From assembly GCA_005281725.1 (NCBI GenBank), contig SSBO01000003.1, forward strand, positions 4,216,495 through 4,280,494: a stretch of 64,000 nt of DNA, read 5' to 3'. The notes under the pieces are model-generated. The model was not told the origin of the DNA. It saw only the letters and a program-made list of their open reading frames with translations, and searched no databases. The position numbers were made by a program, and so were the translations under genes. Shown piece after piece: positions 34,080 to 46,804 of this stretch. The stretch's first letter is position 1. Every line of letters begins with the position of its first letter. This stretch comes from Wuchereria bancrofti. Its lineage: Eukaryota; Nematoda; Chromadorea; Rhabditida; Onchocercidae.

Positions 34080-36892
34080 TTGTACCAAGTAGATATATTA
34101 ACAGCTTTGGTAAATTATTTTCGTTATGTTATCGGGAATAGTTAGTTTTACTAGCTTTGGTAGTATTTCTATTTGCCAGTAGTCATAATAATCATGATGT
34201 ATGTCAGGAGCAGGAGAAAATTGGTTCTCTTACTGACGTGGAAGTAAAAAAATAACTTAAATGCTTAACCTTGAAACTGTGATTTCTTTAGAGACATGTT
34301 TTAAGATGGGAAACATAATCGAACCTACGATATGTTCGTGGGTCGAACAGTTTCATTTCTGAATGTTGGAAAGGCGATATATGATGCAACATATTCTCTT
34401 GTTCATGTTCCTCTTTCATCACTTATGATTTCAACTGGAAGCCTATATATATATATATATATATATAAACATTCTACTGTGGATATGAAAAGTTTTCCAA
34501 TCTAAAAAGTTCAATACATATAAATTGAACTGCAGCGCCTGCAAATTTTGCAAGTTTTAACAAGATTACGGTTAACGATCTCTTTCCTCAATGAATAAGG
34601 ATACTTATTAAGAGTTGATTGTAAAGAAGAAATAATTAGAATATAAAATCTGATTTTAAATTTTTGATTTTTGTTAGACAAAGAAGAGTGATGCAGGGCA
34701 CGTGTTCAATTTGGAGAAAACGTAGTAGGCAGCTGAAATGAAACCTCTTGCTGAAAGATTGTCTCTTTAGTATTATAAAGGGGTGATTGAAGTATTGGAA
34801 TAATCGAAGAGTCACATCAGACGAAGTGAAGTTTCAAGGTAGCAGCGCTATTTACACTTTCTGTGTCTTCTTTTTCCAGCTAAAACCAATTTTAAATACA
34901 AGCATCATACAAACTTCTTTAGACAGTTTTCAAACATTACTTGCTTTGATAAAATTCATGTTCCTCTAAAATCAATTTAAGAAACGTAGATATTTTCCCA
35001 AATACATGAAAGTAATGTTATGCAACCTTGGAATAAGAATATAATTTTTTGGCATCAGCTAACCATCACCAAGTACAACTGTCTCCGAGCAATCATAGCT
35101 GCCTTGTGAGCGTAATTGCAGAAATTTCTTTTGCTACGATTCCATCATACCCTTAGTCCAAACGCCATTGTCATCATATATGATCATATGCCACCATCTG
35201 TTTTTGAGTTCAAATATTCCAGGATAAGGAATCGGAAAAGGAAAAAAAAAAACCTCTACAAATGGAGTGAAGTTGGTTTTATCCATTGTAACATTTAAGA
35301 TAAAAGAACGGAGTAATGATTTATGAGATGAGTAACACAACGCCTCCGTACTCCTCAAATCAACGTTTCGTAAGGTTTTAGTATAATTTTTTACAGTGCT
35401 TAGCAATGTGGAAGTGGGTGTTTGGTTTTTGGTCTTAGATTTTATTTCAACTAAAGTTTCTGTACATTTAGATAAATGGTTTTAAAGATCATCCGAAATA
35501 AGACAAAATCCAACTACTCTGATTGTTAAAGCTGTCCAAGATTTGGGTATATGCTCGTTTTGCTAACTGAGCTGCTTATTGATGAGTGTTCATGAAAATA
35601 GTTTGCAGGAAGTTTCTAGATGCCTATTTTGAATGACAGTTTCACTCACTTTATTGGACCACTTGTCAAAACAAGTAAGTTTAGAAATTTACTGAAGAAG
35701 TTTGCATAATGCTTGTATTTGAAATTGGTTCAATTGAAACTCAGTGCTATCATATAGCTGTTTAGAAAACTAAGGAAGACATAAGAAGTGATCGGTGCGA
35801 CTGAATGAAAGTGATTTAAAAGTAAAATGTCTATACTTGATTCCATGCTGTTCGAAACAGTATGACCTATCAGCTATTTTAATATTTCAATCTTTTTTAT
35901 ACTAAAATGCCTTACACAGATAACTTTTTCGCAAGGAATAAATTTTGTTTTCAGTTATCTACTATGCTTTTTCAAAATTGATTTGGAGTCCGCACCCCGT
36001 TTTTGTTATAAAATTATGATTTAAAATTCTGACAGTTTTTGTTAGAATGGTTGATGTTATCATTTCATCATCGATTTCTGGACAAACTGGATAAAACTTT
36101 CACATAAAAAAAGGAAGACAAATAGAGTGCAGGAGGTACTTCTTTAAAGTGCATTGTAAAGTGCCGATTAAATTGCTTTGGCTTAGGATATATGTATGAC
36201 TAGGTGGATTTGTTTGTTTAAAGATCAGCACGAGGATTGACCTGTTTTTTGTTAGATACCTGCTTATTGTATATCTTTCAGTGATACATAAAATTTTAGT
36301 GATAATAGTTATCATTAATTGCTACTTTGTTGTCATAGCCTTAATATGCACAACTATACAGCGAATAAAAAGGTGCTTATTTTGTGAACTTTAATTATAT
36401 TTTCTTCTGCTTCATTTCACATTTTTTTTTATCAATCTTTTTTTCATGTTAAATTGAAGTTTTTCTTCCTTTTCGGACTAATAGAAGATATGCATAATAA
36501 AAATTGGCATAAGAATAGATTGGCTCAATCTTTATTCCAATGGATCTTTGAAAACAAGTATTTAAAAATTTTTGAATAATGGAATTTAGAATTAAACTTT
36601 TGATCCTGAATTTCATTTAAACTTTTGCTAGATTTTTTAAGCATAAGTTATTGGATGTAAAAAGGTTAGGAGCATATTATCGATTAAAAGAATTTGTGAA
36701 GTTTTTCGAAATTTCTTTTTGGTGTCAGGATATTTATTTCTTATGCTTATCTGGTTCAATGATAGCTAGCTTACATTCATTAACTTTGTAAACTAATTTC
36801 ACTCTTACGGATTATCTTATACTTTTTCACACTATTCTCTTCAAAAAGTACTCTTCCAAGATACTTAACTGGAATATTTCTGCATTTTGCAG
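34080..36892. other. Non-coding stretch with (TA)n
   Basis: No supported gene was seen. A (TA)12-type microsatellite lies at 34444-34468. A possible 42-nt intron near 34839-34880 separates two short open segments, but neither is convincing. Minus-strand 35134-35406 is open partly because of a pyrimidine tract. Confidence 0.55.
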
Positions 36893-37060
36893 GCAATCCA
36901 AATCATCCGTTTTAAAGATATATTGAACAGATGGCTAAAAAGAACATATATTATACAGAAGGAACTGCAGATTAGTCCTGTGGTGCGGCATGATAATTGT
37001 CAAGTGTACTTATTATTGTTGCAGTTGACCTCTTCCAGCGTAATCATCGAACCGCAATAA
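36893..37060 (+). CDS. Possible terminal exon, unknown product
   Basis: A canonical TTTTGCAG acceptor is followed by 55 open codons and a TAA. The peptide is coding-like (IIRFKDILNRWLKRTYI, then QKELQISPVVRHDN), without a recognised domain. No upstream exon in matching phase could be assigned. An open run of this length after some acceptor is not rare in AT-rich DNA, so the call is tentative. Confidence 0.27.
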   Translation, partial: AIQIIRFKDILNRWLKRTYIIQKELQISPVVRHDNCQVYLLLLQLTSSSVIIEPQ

Positions 37061-40000
37061 TGACTGATTTTACCAGATAATATGTAGATATGAGCGCATT
37101 CCCTTGGGAGAGAGCTAACCCTTTTGTTTACTTTTTTATAGTAACTTAGAATAGTAAATTTCAGTGCAAACAGTTATGTTCGAAACATGGTTAAAACAAT
37201 CTTTTATCAAATATTTCCGTCGTATTTATGACACTTTTACTGCGGTATTTAACTGAACTTTCTGACTAATCAATTTTTTTTGTGAGAACCGATAATTGCT
37301 TGTTGAAATAATCGAGTATGACAGCAGAAGTGAGCATTACTGAGATCATCTAATGAAGGATTGTGACCTTATTGCTAACCATTGTTGAAACACTGTTTTC
37401 CGGATTTGTTTCACTTCTTGCCATGTCAGCACATTATGTAATAGATGTCGTTCGAAGAGTTGTCGTCCAGTTCTATTTCCCGTTAAGAACAATTGTTAAA
37501 TTTTTTCATTGATATAGATTTATTTTATTGGTGCATCAAAATTTTTGAAACGAAAAAGAAAAAGATGGTAAAAATGAGCTGGTCCCTCAGTCGGTTCCAG
37601 AACTATGAACAATTGTCGTCAATTGGTCAGCAATCCTTCATCAGATGACTGCTTCTCCTCCGCTTCCGGCATCCTTTTATATTTATTAGCGCATTAAGAA
37701 CCGTTGCATCAATGATCTTTCAGTGAAAAAGCATCAGTACATATATGAGTGTTCTGCTGCTTTACAATTCCGCAGAAAGCTATTGATTGTTAATTTTGCC
37801 AAAAAATTTGATAAATAGTTAAACTTTGGAATGGTTGGCTGTGTAAATACCAAATTCTTATTTAAATTGGAATTAGAATTTTAAATTTGGATAAAAAAGG
37901 TTGGCAGTAAAAAGTTTCGAGATTCAAACGGAAAAATTAAACATAAAAAATCAATTGTCTGAGAGATATGTCGGAAATTTGGCAAAAATTTCGAAACAGT
38001 AGAGTTTGCAAGGCGATTTGCTTTCATATAGTTGAATATTTTTCTTTATATAACAAGTCTAGAAAAACTTATTTCTATTCCAGAATGGTTTCAAATTATC
38101 GTATTAATGAAGTCCGTAGAGCTCCGCAGATATTTTATTTCTTCAAATAAATTATTGCATGTTTCTGTCGCTTAATTTTGTGGAAAAATCCCACAGAAAT
38201 TTTGAGCACACTTTATTTTGATTTATTGTAATTTTAATGTCCAAACACGTTTTTATTAAAGTTTATCAGTTTGTAGATGGTTAAAAACAGTTATTATAAT
38301 TTTTAAAAAAATATGGAAAGTGAAGTGGAACTGTAGCAGTACCAGTTACTTCAAATACGGTAACGGGTTGTACTCCAGTTGGCATTTGCGCTTCTGTTCC
38401 TTGTATTCATCATGAAATACATTATGAGGGTAGCTTAATTATTCCGTGCACGTTTTGTGAAAATTTTACTCGTTTTAGATGAATGATATTACGCTGATCA
38501 ATTTTTCCCTTGCTTTGATATTTCAAACACAAATGCGGAATGAGTAACAGTAAGATAAAATTAGCATTTGGATTTGTTGTTGCATTCTGGAAATGACTAT
38601 TCCCACAGAAGTGAATCATTTTTGAGAGAAAGAATTTATTATTATCAGAGAACTATTTTTTTCACCAAGTAACTGATTGAAATTTCTAGGAAAAATGCTC
38701 ATGTCATTGCTATAGTGATAATAATTTCACTAAATTACCTACTATCAACTCAAATTAAGCAGCAGGAATATCAGCTCTGTGACCACTTGAACAGACGGTT
38801 TCGAATTTTAAAATTTCCAACTTATTGCATAAAGCAAATTGATAAATGTTAGCATATTTTCACTTTCTGAGCAACAATTTCGAAGTCCAAAGTTACGCTT
38901 GTATAACAGAATTTAGAACAATTAAAATATAAATATTTTGGATGTTCGTTTAAAAATCTTTCATAAACAATTGTATTTATTTTTGCACCTTCTATGGGAC
39001 ATTAACGAACAAAATTTCTCTTTAGTAACTTCTTCCCTTCGTTACATCAAAACCATATGCAATCATAGTTATCTTATTATATTTAATATATGATGAGCAA
39101 AGATATATGACGAAATTTCGTCACTGGAAAAATATTATAATAAGTACTTTTTTACTAAAATGTCAAAACTGAAATGTGGGACGGTCGTCGTCGAAAAATA
39201 AGTGTTAAATTAATAGATCGGCAAAAAATCTGCTAATTATATTCATAAATAAAAAATAAATGTCTTTACAGTAAATTTTACTGAATCTCAGATTTTTAAA
39301 CACACAACTCTCCTTACTGTGAAATAACTGCTATCGCACCAAGAAGAAAAGCAAAAATGTTCTTTTGATAAAGTGGTTAAGCTGTGTCAATTGAATTGCA
39401 GAATTAATTTGATTTATTAATTCAGGAATAAGCACGTTTTAAAATTTTTTTTAAGTTTTAAAAACTACTTTATTGAAGAAACCATGATCTATTAAGAACG
39501 GAGATCAAAAAATTGAGTCATGAATACGTTTACAATAGTTGAAGTAATTTAAGAGTAGCTAAATTAAAACCATTATTTCCAAGATGAATTCGTTTGGTTA
39601 CATATTTTGGCCATTAATATTTGCACCTGTCACTTAACAGCTTTATGATAAAGCTCCCCACATAATAGAAAAAAATGAAACTATCGAAGAGGGTTTCTTT
39701 ACATCCTATTAAAGTCAGAAACTCATTAATTTATAAACATCACAGATTTAGATTTGAGGAACAAATTATAAACGACATACTATTTCTGTTAGCGTTTAAT
39801 TTTTCAATTTTTCAAAATTTAAATTGTATTCGTTAAGATGTATGTTATTGCGAAAGTCAATGTGCAATTTTATTCTGATACAAAATTTAAATATTCAATG
39901 TGAAATTCGTTTACAGACAAAACTATTAGGATAAGGTTTACAAATTATACATTCCCCTAAAGGATAAACAATATGATGAGATATCACGCCGGGATAATTG

Positions 40001-41665
40001 ATCTTTGGATGCCAATCTTGGGAATGAAAATGTCTCTTTCTTCCTTTCTCCATCTTTCCCTCTCAACATTTCAAGTGACCGATAAAAATGAGTGGAAATC
40101 GTAGTGCGTGCTCTTATTTGCATCTTTTCTAATTTAAGAGATTCTCGGCGGATCGTTTTGATAATTTAGATAACTTCTTCTAGTGACTTAAGCGTTCAAA
40201 TAAATGACCAAATAATTGAAATCTTTTTTTTTCATCAACCTAATACCGTCAGTAGTTAGAATTTTGATATTCTTCATGAGTGCTAATTTTTAATATTTTA
40301 GCTATGAGACTCTTTATTTCATTTCTAGAATTGACGGAAAAGCTTTTTTCATTAGTAACTACGAACAAACACTAATTGGTGCTTCTGTTGCAATGTAAAC
40401 AAACGATATTTGCGCGCGTTATTGTTTTGGTAGAGACGCAAAGTAATTAAACAAATGCGCATTTATTTTACGACTTCTTCATTTCACATTATGTCAATTA
40501 CGTCAACATTTTTTCACTCACAAGATTCCCGTTAATCTTTAATTTCCTCCTTGAAGTTCCTATAATTTGATATTTCGTAGTATTCTGTCAATATTTCATG
40601 ACATTTTTTAAAATTTTGGAGAAAATTTGAATCAGCAACAAAATTTTGATAAATTGGACCAAAATGCAATAAGACGACAGAAGCTGAAAATAATTAATTA
40701 CAGCAAACTGCAGTAGATGTAAAAGTATGAGCAGAAACAGTGGAGCAAAGTGATAAGGTTATTTTCATTTTATGACATCTCATCAATCAAATCAAATGCA
40801 AAACATTTAGAGATACTACTTGTCCATTTCATCATCCTTCACTTACAATAATATATTATCGGTATACTATTTCAAGTTCTGAAATTCCCTTCGTGATTAA
40901 CACTGCTTAATACAACTCTGTCACATGATATTTATCACATGCTATTTTTACTGAAGCTAAAATGTTCGTATAGTTTTAAAGTCATAAATTTAAATAAATT
41001 TTAAATTTCGAATTAATACTTTAGCAATTCTATTCAATGTCAAAAAATTCCTTTCAAAGCCATATGGATCGCTCAATATATTTCGTTGCACTACAGTTTA
41101 TTAATTAACTGATGTGTTTAATTTTTATTTGAGCAGTTATTTTAATTTTACTTAGACTAAACGAAAGCATCAAACACTTGAAAATAATCTGCGCATTTGA
41201 ACAACTTATGTACTGTTTGCTAGAATTTAGTTCTGATTATATAGAAAAATGTCGGATAAGTACGATAATCTTAATTTAGTAAGCGCTTGCAAAGAATTTG
41301 CAGTGATGTATCAAGTGAGATGGCTTGAGTAATAAATTTCAATATTTTATTAGATATAAATGTAAATGTATTTTATCAAAGTGGGAATTTTGGTGGGAAC
41401 TTTGGTTTTTGCATCTAATTCAAAACTTATTAGCAACTTGTTGAACAAATGCCTTTCTTCAGTTACGATTATTAATGTGGGTTGTATTTGAGTGGCATTT
41501 TCCGCTTATCCCTGTCCACTTATTACTGATCATTAAAGGAGTGTTGTTTTGCTTTTTTAGATTTTATCTATAAATTTGTACTTGTTGGTATGCCTAAAAA
41601 CGCAATCGACAGTTGAAAGAGTAATGCTATAAAGATGGCAGATATCCGATGACAATTACAATTTA
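37061..41665. other. Non-coding stretch
   Basis: No supported gene was seen. At 38281-38482 both strands show coding-like open frames over the same GC-richer patch (see findings). A 16-bp perfect palindrome lies at 39108-39123. Confidence 0.55.
39108..39123. promoter_or_regulatory. 16-bp perfect palindrome TGACGAAATTTCGTCA
   Basis: The sequence is fully self-complementary with no spacer. TGACG/CGTCA half-sites at both ends resemble bZIP (CREB/ATF) half-sites, but their spacing is not the usual CRE. Function is unknown. Confidence 0.3.
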
Positions 41666-41849
41666 TTAGCAATATTTTAACAATGCTCGGGAAACTAACT
41701 GTCCTATGTAGTAGGAATTTGTGCTCGATAACTTTTTAGTATTTAGTCTAAATCGTTGGTCTGAATTATGTAGAGATAACTGAGGACATCTATCCTCATG
41801 CACTTCATGTCCTTCAGATTGATTCTCACAGGTTGTTACACCTTTTGTT
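41666..41849 (-). CDS. Possible terminal exon, unknown product
   Basis: On the minus strand AAATTTCTTAG is followed by one base and 60 open codons to a TAA. The peptide is polar and plausible (TTCENQSEGHEVHEDRCPQL, then RFRLNTKKLSSTNSYY). The open frame continues upstream of the acceptor as a hydrophobic run, which could be a membrane segment or intron read-through. No family is recognised. It is divergent from the possible first exon at 42294. Confidence 0.33.
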
Positions 41850-42293
41850 CTAAGAAATTTAACTTTGAGAAAGGGGATAAAAAACCAAGATAAAAAAAGA
41901 GTGATATAAGCAAAAATAGAATAGAAATATTTAATTAAGCCGCAATTCATCATTTTCAGCAGTTTTTCAAAACTGTTTATATATACATGTTTATATATTT
42001 CCAGTGATTTGTTGCATATTTTTCATTATTTATTATTGAATTAAATTAAGATAGAAGTTTAAAAAATTGATTTCAGTAAACCGAGGCATTAACAGGAAAT
42101 GTAGATGACAAGAAATTTCTGCTCTAACTTTCTCATTACTTGATTTAACTTTTATATTTGATTTTTGGAACTTAATTGCCACATTTCAAAATCGTGCCTC
42201 CAAAACATTTAGTGGGCGTGTAAATGAATTAATGAAAAGCCAGCTTTAATTGAAAAATCATTAATCATCCCTCATACCTTCAGTTAACATCTT

Positions 42294-42398
42294 ATGGATG
42301 ACAATCCATTTGAGGTTATATATGGGTTAAGCAAATTCGAGATACCATTCCACTTTTTCCCAGAAGAAATAAAAATAAGAAAAAGATTGATTTTTCAA
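42294..42398 (+). CDS. Possible first coding exon, unknown product
   Basis: An ATG lies 10 nt after CATACCTTCAG, a good site for trans-splicing or an acceptor. It opens 35 codons (MDDNPFEVIYGL to KRLIFQ) ending exactly at a strong CAA|GTAAGAG donor, phase 0. A phase-0 open segment at 43525-43616 behind CATTACAG, ending in a TGA, could be a partner. The combination of start context and donor is the main support; the product is unknown. Confidence 0.33.
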
Positions 42399-43699
42399 GT
42401 AAGAGAAATTTTTTTTTTGAGTTTTTTTTTGGGCTCTAATACTAAAATATACGAAATAATCGAAAAAGTAAAAGAATATTACTGTCACTACAGTTAATTT
42501 ATTGCTCAGAAAAAATCATTGTGCTAATTATTGCATAAGTCATTTTCTTTGAAATGATTTAATTGAATCTTCCGAAATCAGAGTAACATATTTAAATTGA
42601 AAAATTTCACCTATTAGAGTTAGAAAATATCTATTTTAACTACATATTATTTTAATTTCAAACGAAATTGATAAGTTGATGACATGCATAAGTATTAGCG
42701 TACAATATTAGCCTTCTGTTGATGTTGTAGGACAGAGAATCTATCATGTATATTAAATAGGTTAACCACTTCATGCATTCACTTCACTTAATCCAATTAC
42801 TCAATTTACTGAATCATTGTGAACCACCAGAAGAACTATGGTTATCATTCGGAATATAGCACTTCAATTTAATTGAATTTTCTACTTGTGGAAAACTCTT
42901 GCAAAATGAGGAAGGAACGCAATACCAATGAAATTGCATCATTTTTTCGATATAATTTGCGTTGAAAGAATGATTTTAAATAAATCATCTGAAAATGTAG
43001 AAGCCATTTCTACAAATTCTTTTCTTTTGAATTAGACTGCACTTTAGCTTCCAGATAAAGTGCTTATTTTATGATCATTTAATTTTAAAGATATTTGGTA
43101 TTTAAAATTAAAGAACCATAAAACTGACACTAAAAATTTTTCTCATAAATGCATAAAGTCATGCTGCGACGAAATCTTATCTCTTTGGCTTGTAAAATTC
43201 AAAAGCCAAAAACCACCAGAAATGTAGCTTTATGATGCCTTGAGCATTATCTTTTACACTTCTATGATATGAAAAAATTGTTGGCCCATCAATCATAGAG
43301 CACCCATAAAATGCAATCTCGACATTTTATCATTTAGTGAATAGGGAATGCCTGTACTTATCGAGAAGATTTAAAGCAGATTCTTGAATAATTATCAGTA
43401 CCTGCCAGTTCGTAAACTTAGCATAAAAACCATCTTTCGGACACAGTGAATGATTGCTGATGGGAGCTTGGTAAGATAAAATCAATCAGTATTAAATACT
43501 TCTGTACTTCATTCAGCATTACAGACGAACCAGATAGTATCAGACGATCACTACTTTGATGACACAGCCATTAGCAGAAGTTCGTTGATATGTCTGTCCC
43601 ACCATAACGATCAATGAAACGTCAGCAGAAGAGTTCTCCTTCCTTATCTTGTTATTAGTGACCCAACCCAAGAGCATCCGCAATACCACACATACCTAC

Positions 43700-43770
43700 A
43701 TATATATATATATATATATATACACACGCACACACACACACACACACACATACACACACACACACACACA
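43700..43770. repeat. Compound (TA)n(CA)n microsatellite
   Basis: About 11 TA units are followed by a CA run of more than 20 units with a few interruptions. Confidence 0.95.
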
Positions 43771-45147
43771 GAAATGCACAAGTGTATGTATACCGCATTT
43801 ACTTCCATGTCGCATTCTGCTTTGATATTCCCAATAGCACTCTGCCTAGTTCATGGTACTCTTCATTTGAATTAATTGTTGCATTTTGAAGCTATATCAA
43901 ATCGGATTTAATACTGAGGATTACATAACAGTGTCATACATTATTTCAAAGTTCTTTCGAAATTTTTGCAAATTAAATTTGTTGCTTACCTCGTCAGATT
44001 ATCGTAAAAATTAAACTTACTTTTGTGATTTCAACTGATTACAAATCGTCACTTCAATATTTGTTTGTTCAGGTTTTTTTACAAAAATTCTTTTCCGAAC
44101 AATTTGTAATCATTATGTACAACGAGTAGATCTGGTAAAGCAATCGTTAAATGTTTTCCAGTGATAACTTTAAGTGCTTTTTTGATTCAATATCCGCCTA
44201 GATGAACTTCATCTTTTTATCTAAAATGCATCACCTCAGTTGGGATCCAATGTGAAATCATCAGTCTCATTGATCCTAGCTATTTTGAGATTATTAGGTT
44301 AAAGTAATGGATAAAGTTTTTTCTGAAATTTTCATTGTCTGAATCATGTGAGAAACTACAAACTAAATCGAAACCACAGGTATTTTATATTGAAAAAGTT
44401 CACTTATTCAGATAAAGGGAACGGTAACACTGTCATTCAACATTATCCTCTTAAGAACAACAAAGGTCATAAGACGGCAAGATCAGAGAGAATCTATGGA
44501 GGGAGCAGAAAACGATGCAATAATTAACTAACTCTTAATTAAGTGAGGAAGTGTGGATGGTCAAAAAACCGACTTTCTAGATTTACGTAATATATTCGTG
44601 TCATTATTTCGGTTTATTCGCCTCCACAATTTCTTCTAATAATAAAAGGCAGGAAATATTAGTTTATATTTAAAACTTGTTCATTTCTTCTTAATGGAAC
44701 TAATTTTTGACCGTTAAAAGTTAAAGTTATTTATTTTCTTTCCGTACAACAATCAATGTCTATTGATCGATTCAAATATTTTTATTTGAATTGCCACTAA
44801 TAATTTTGAGAAGTTATGGGAAGAGGAAAAAATCCGGTGACTTTGGATGTGTTTTTTTCGATTTGAAATATTTCATTTTGAGATATTTGTGTAAAGGAAC
44901 ATTGTTGGAATAATTCATGACGGTTACCTAACTTTAGGCTTGCTGGTAAGCCAGTGAAAAACAGAGCCGCATTATATCAACATCATGGTAAGGAAAGAAA
45001 AAACAATTTTATTTCTAGATAGCAGCGATAAAGTGTTCCCATTTCCAATACACAGTTACGTCCTCCATCACACTGATATACATAATATATTACCTTATCA
45101 GTTACTATCGCACAGAGCGTTTCAAATAAAGCATCTGATGTGAACTC

Positions 45148-45185
45148 TCTGAAAAGCAGTATCGTCACTGATACTGCTTTTCAGA
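45148..45185. repeat. 16-bp perfect stem, 6-nt loop
   Basis: TCTGAAAAGCAGTATC (45148-45163) is mirrored exactly at 45170-45185 around GTCACT. Further GAAC/GTTC pairing outside could lengthen the stem with bulges. No T-run follows, so a terminator-type role is not suggested. It could be a small-RNA hairpin or a foldback. Confidence 0.85.
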
Positions 45186-46540
45186 AGAAACTTTGTTCGA
45201 GATATAGAAAATACTTACTCAAACATCTCCACAAACAAATTTTCGAATCCTGAAACCAGAAATTTTTGGATCCATGCAATATATTTATTCATGCAACATA
45301 TTTATGTATATGTATTCATGTCTGACAGGTACAATAGTTACCTTGACCAGACACAAATATATTACGTTAGAGTAATACTTCTCATGTTTTTGTCCAATCA
45401 ATAGTCATTATCGGTTAAATGATGTTTACGATTATGCTCTACGCTAGTAAAAATGCCTTGTTTCGTATTTTTTACCTTAAATTACAATTTGTAATTTTAA
45501 TAAATTTCATTGAAATTACAAGGATACAACTTGTGCGATCTTAACGTTTTTCAGTCCCCATGAATAAATGTGATTTGAACAGATTATAAGGAAGAAATAA
45601 ATGAATATCCTTTCTGTGACTTGTCATCAGCAGGCGGTGATGCATTATGGATTAAACAACCTTTTATTAGGAAATAGCTCGACATAATGATAGTGGTGAT
45701 AACATTAACTAAAGATTATTTCAGATAACATCTGTAACTGCTGAAGTGTCATTGGAATGATGTCGCGAGATATCCGCGCCTTTATGTCTCTTTCATGCTA
45801 TTAAAATGTTATTGCTATTAAAATACTACCACACACTTGTTGGAGCTTTACGATTAAGAAAATGTTTAAAAAATAATTCATTCACAAAAAAAAACATGAA
45901 TAGAAAATTAGTGTCAAAAAACAACCATAATGAGTTAGGAAATACCAAGCAAATATTCTACAGAAATTAACGTAAAACTGGCAAAATCAATAATGAATAC
46001 GGAACAAACCGAGCGTTAGGGAAAATCGACGAATCTTTCCAAAATAAACAATAAAAAGAAAGTAGAGAAAAAATGAATTTTAGAATATAGAAGAGATTTC
46101 CTAATGCTTTTTGAGTATATTTTTTTTTGAGTATATCAAGAAAAAACATTACAGATTATAAAAACTAGAAAATGAAAGACAATAATGCAATCCGACTATT
46201 TGTACATTTGCACTTTGTATTCTAACGATCTCATGGAAATGTTACCGATTGAACTGAATATTAGTTTAAATTTTAGTTGAGAAATGCTCTTAATTGCATA
46301 CGAATTGTTTCGCTTGAGATGATGATATTAGATGATATTAAATTCATCAATTATGGGAAATCATTTTCACTTCTCAATAGCTCAGCAGTCCTTACACTTT
46401 TTATGATATGTTTACGCTTTCGTTGAAGGAAAGAGAAGAAATTTCAATAAAATTCAATCAGTGATTTACATAGCGAGGAGTCACTGCCAGTTGCTACCTA
46501 TGAATCAATTCACGTAGCGTACGGTTGATGACGCTGAGAG

Positions 46541-46804
46541 CTAAACCACTCGAAAAGATTCACTCATTGCTAAATGAGACGTATCTCTCAACCATACAAG
46601 ATTCCCACCTCTACCTGTTGCGGGACCATCTATATTACCCGAACAATCGGAACTTCCCGCACTTCTGGTGATGCTTCCAAAACGGGTTTCTTTAATGCAC
46701 TCATCTATGATGTTATAATTATCAAACATTTTGACGTTATTCCCACCTGTTAAGGTACGGGAAATACTAGTCCTAATCGATTCCCTATGGAACCAACCAT
46801 TCAA
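46541..46804 (-). CDS. Possible exon, unknown product
   Basis: An 87-codon open frame on the minus strand in a relatively GC-rich patch contains NYNIIDECIKETRFGSI and a Gly/Ser-rich part ending in a stop. A TTAACAG acceptor-like site precedes GGNNVKMFDNYN, and an ACAG|GTAGAG donor-like site lies inside. No domain is recognised. It could be the last exon of the model beginning at 48621, but phases were not resolved. Confidence 0.25.
   Translation of the reverse strand: MNGWFHRESIRTSISRTLTGGNNVKMFDNYNIIDECIKETRFGSITRSAGSSDCSGNIDGPATGRGGNLVWLRDTSHLAMSESFRVV

Larger units (their letters stand above)
42399..46540. other. Non-coding stretch with microsatellites and a hairpin
   Basis: Apart from the possible small exon at 43525-43616, nothing coding is supported. 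It contains the TA/CA microsatellite at 43700-43770 and the 16-bp hairpin at 45148-45185. Confidence 0.55.

Noticed and set aside
35134..35406. 90-codon minus-strand frame with tryptophans
   Set aside because: The central part is a translated pyrimidine tract and no splice signals bound the rest.
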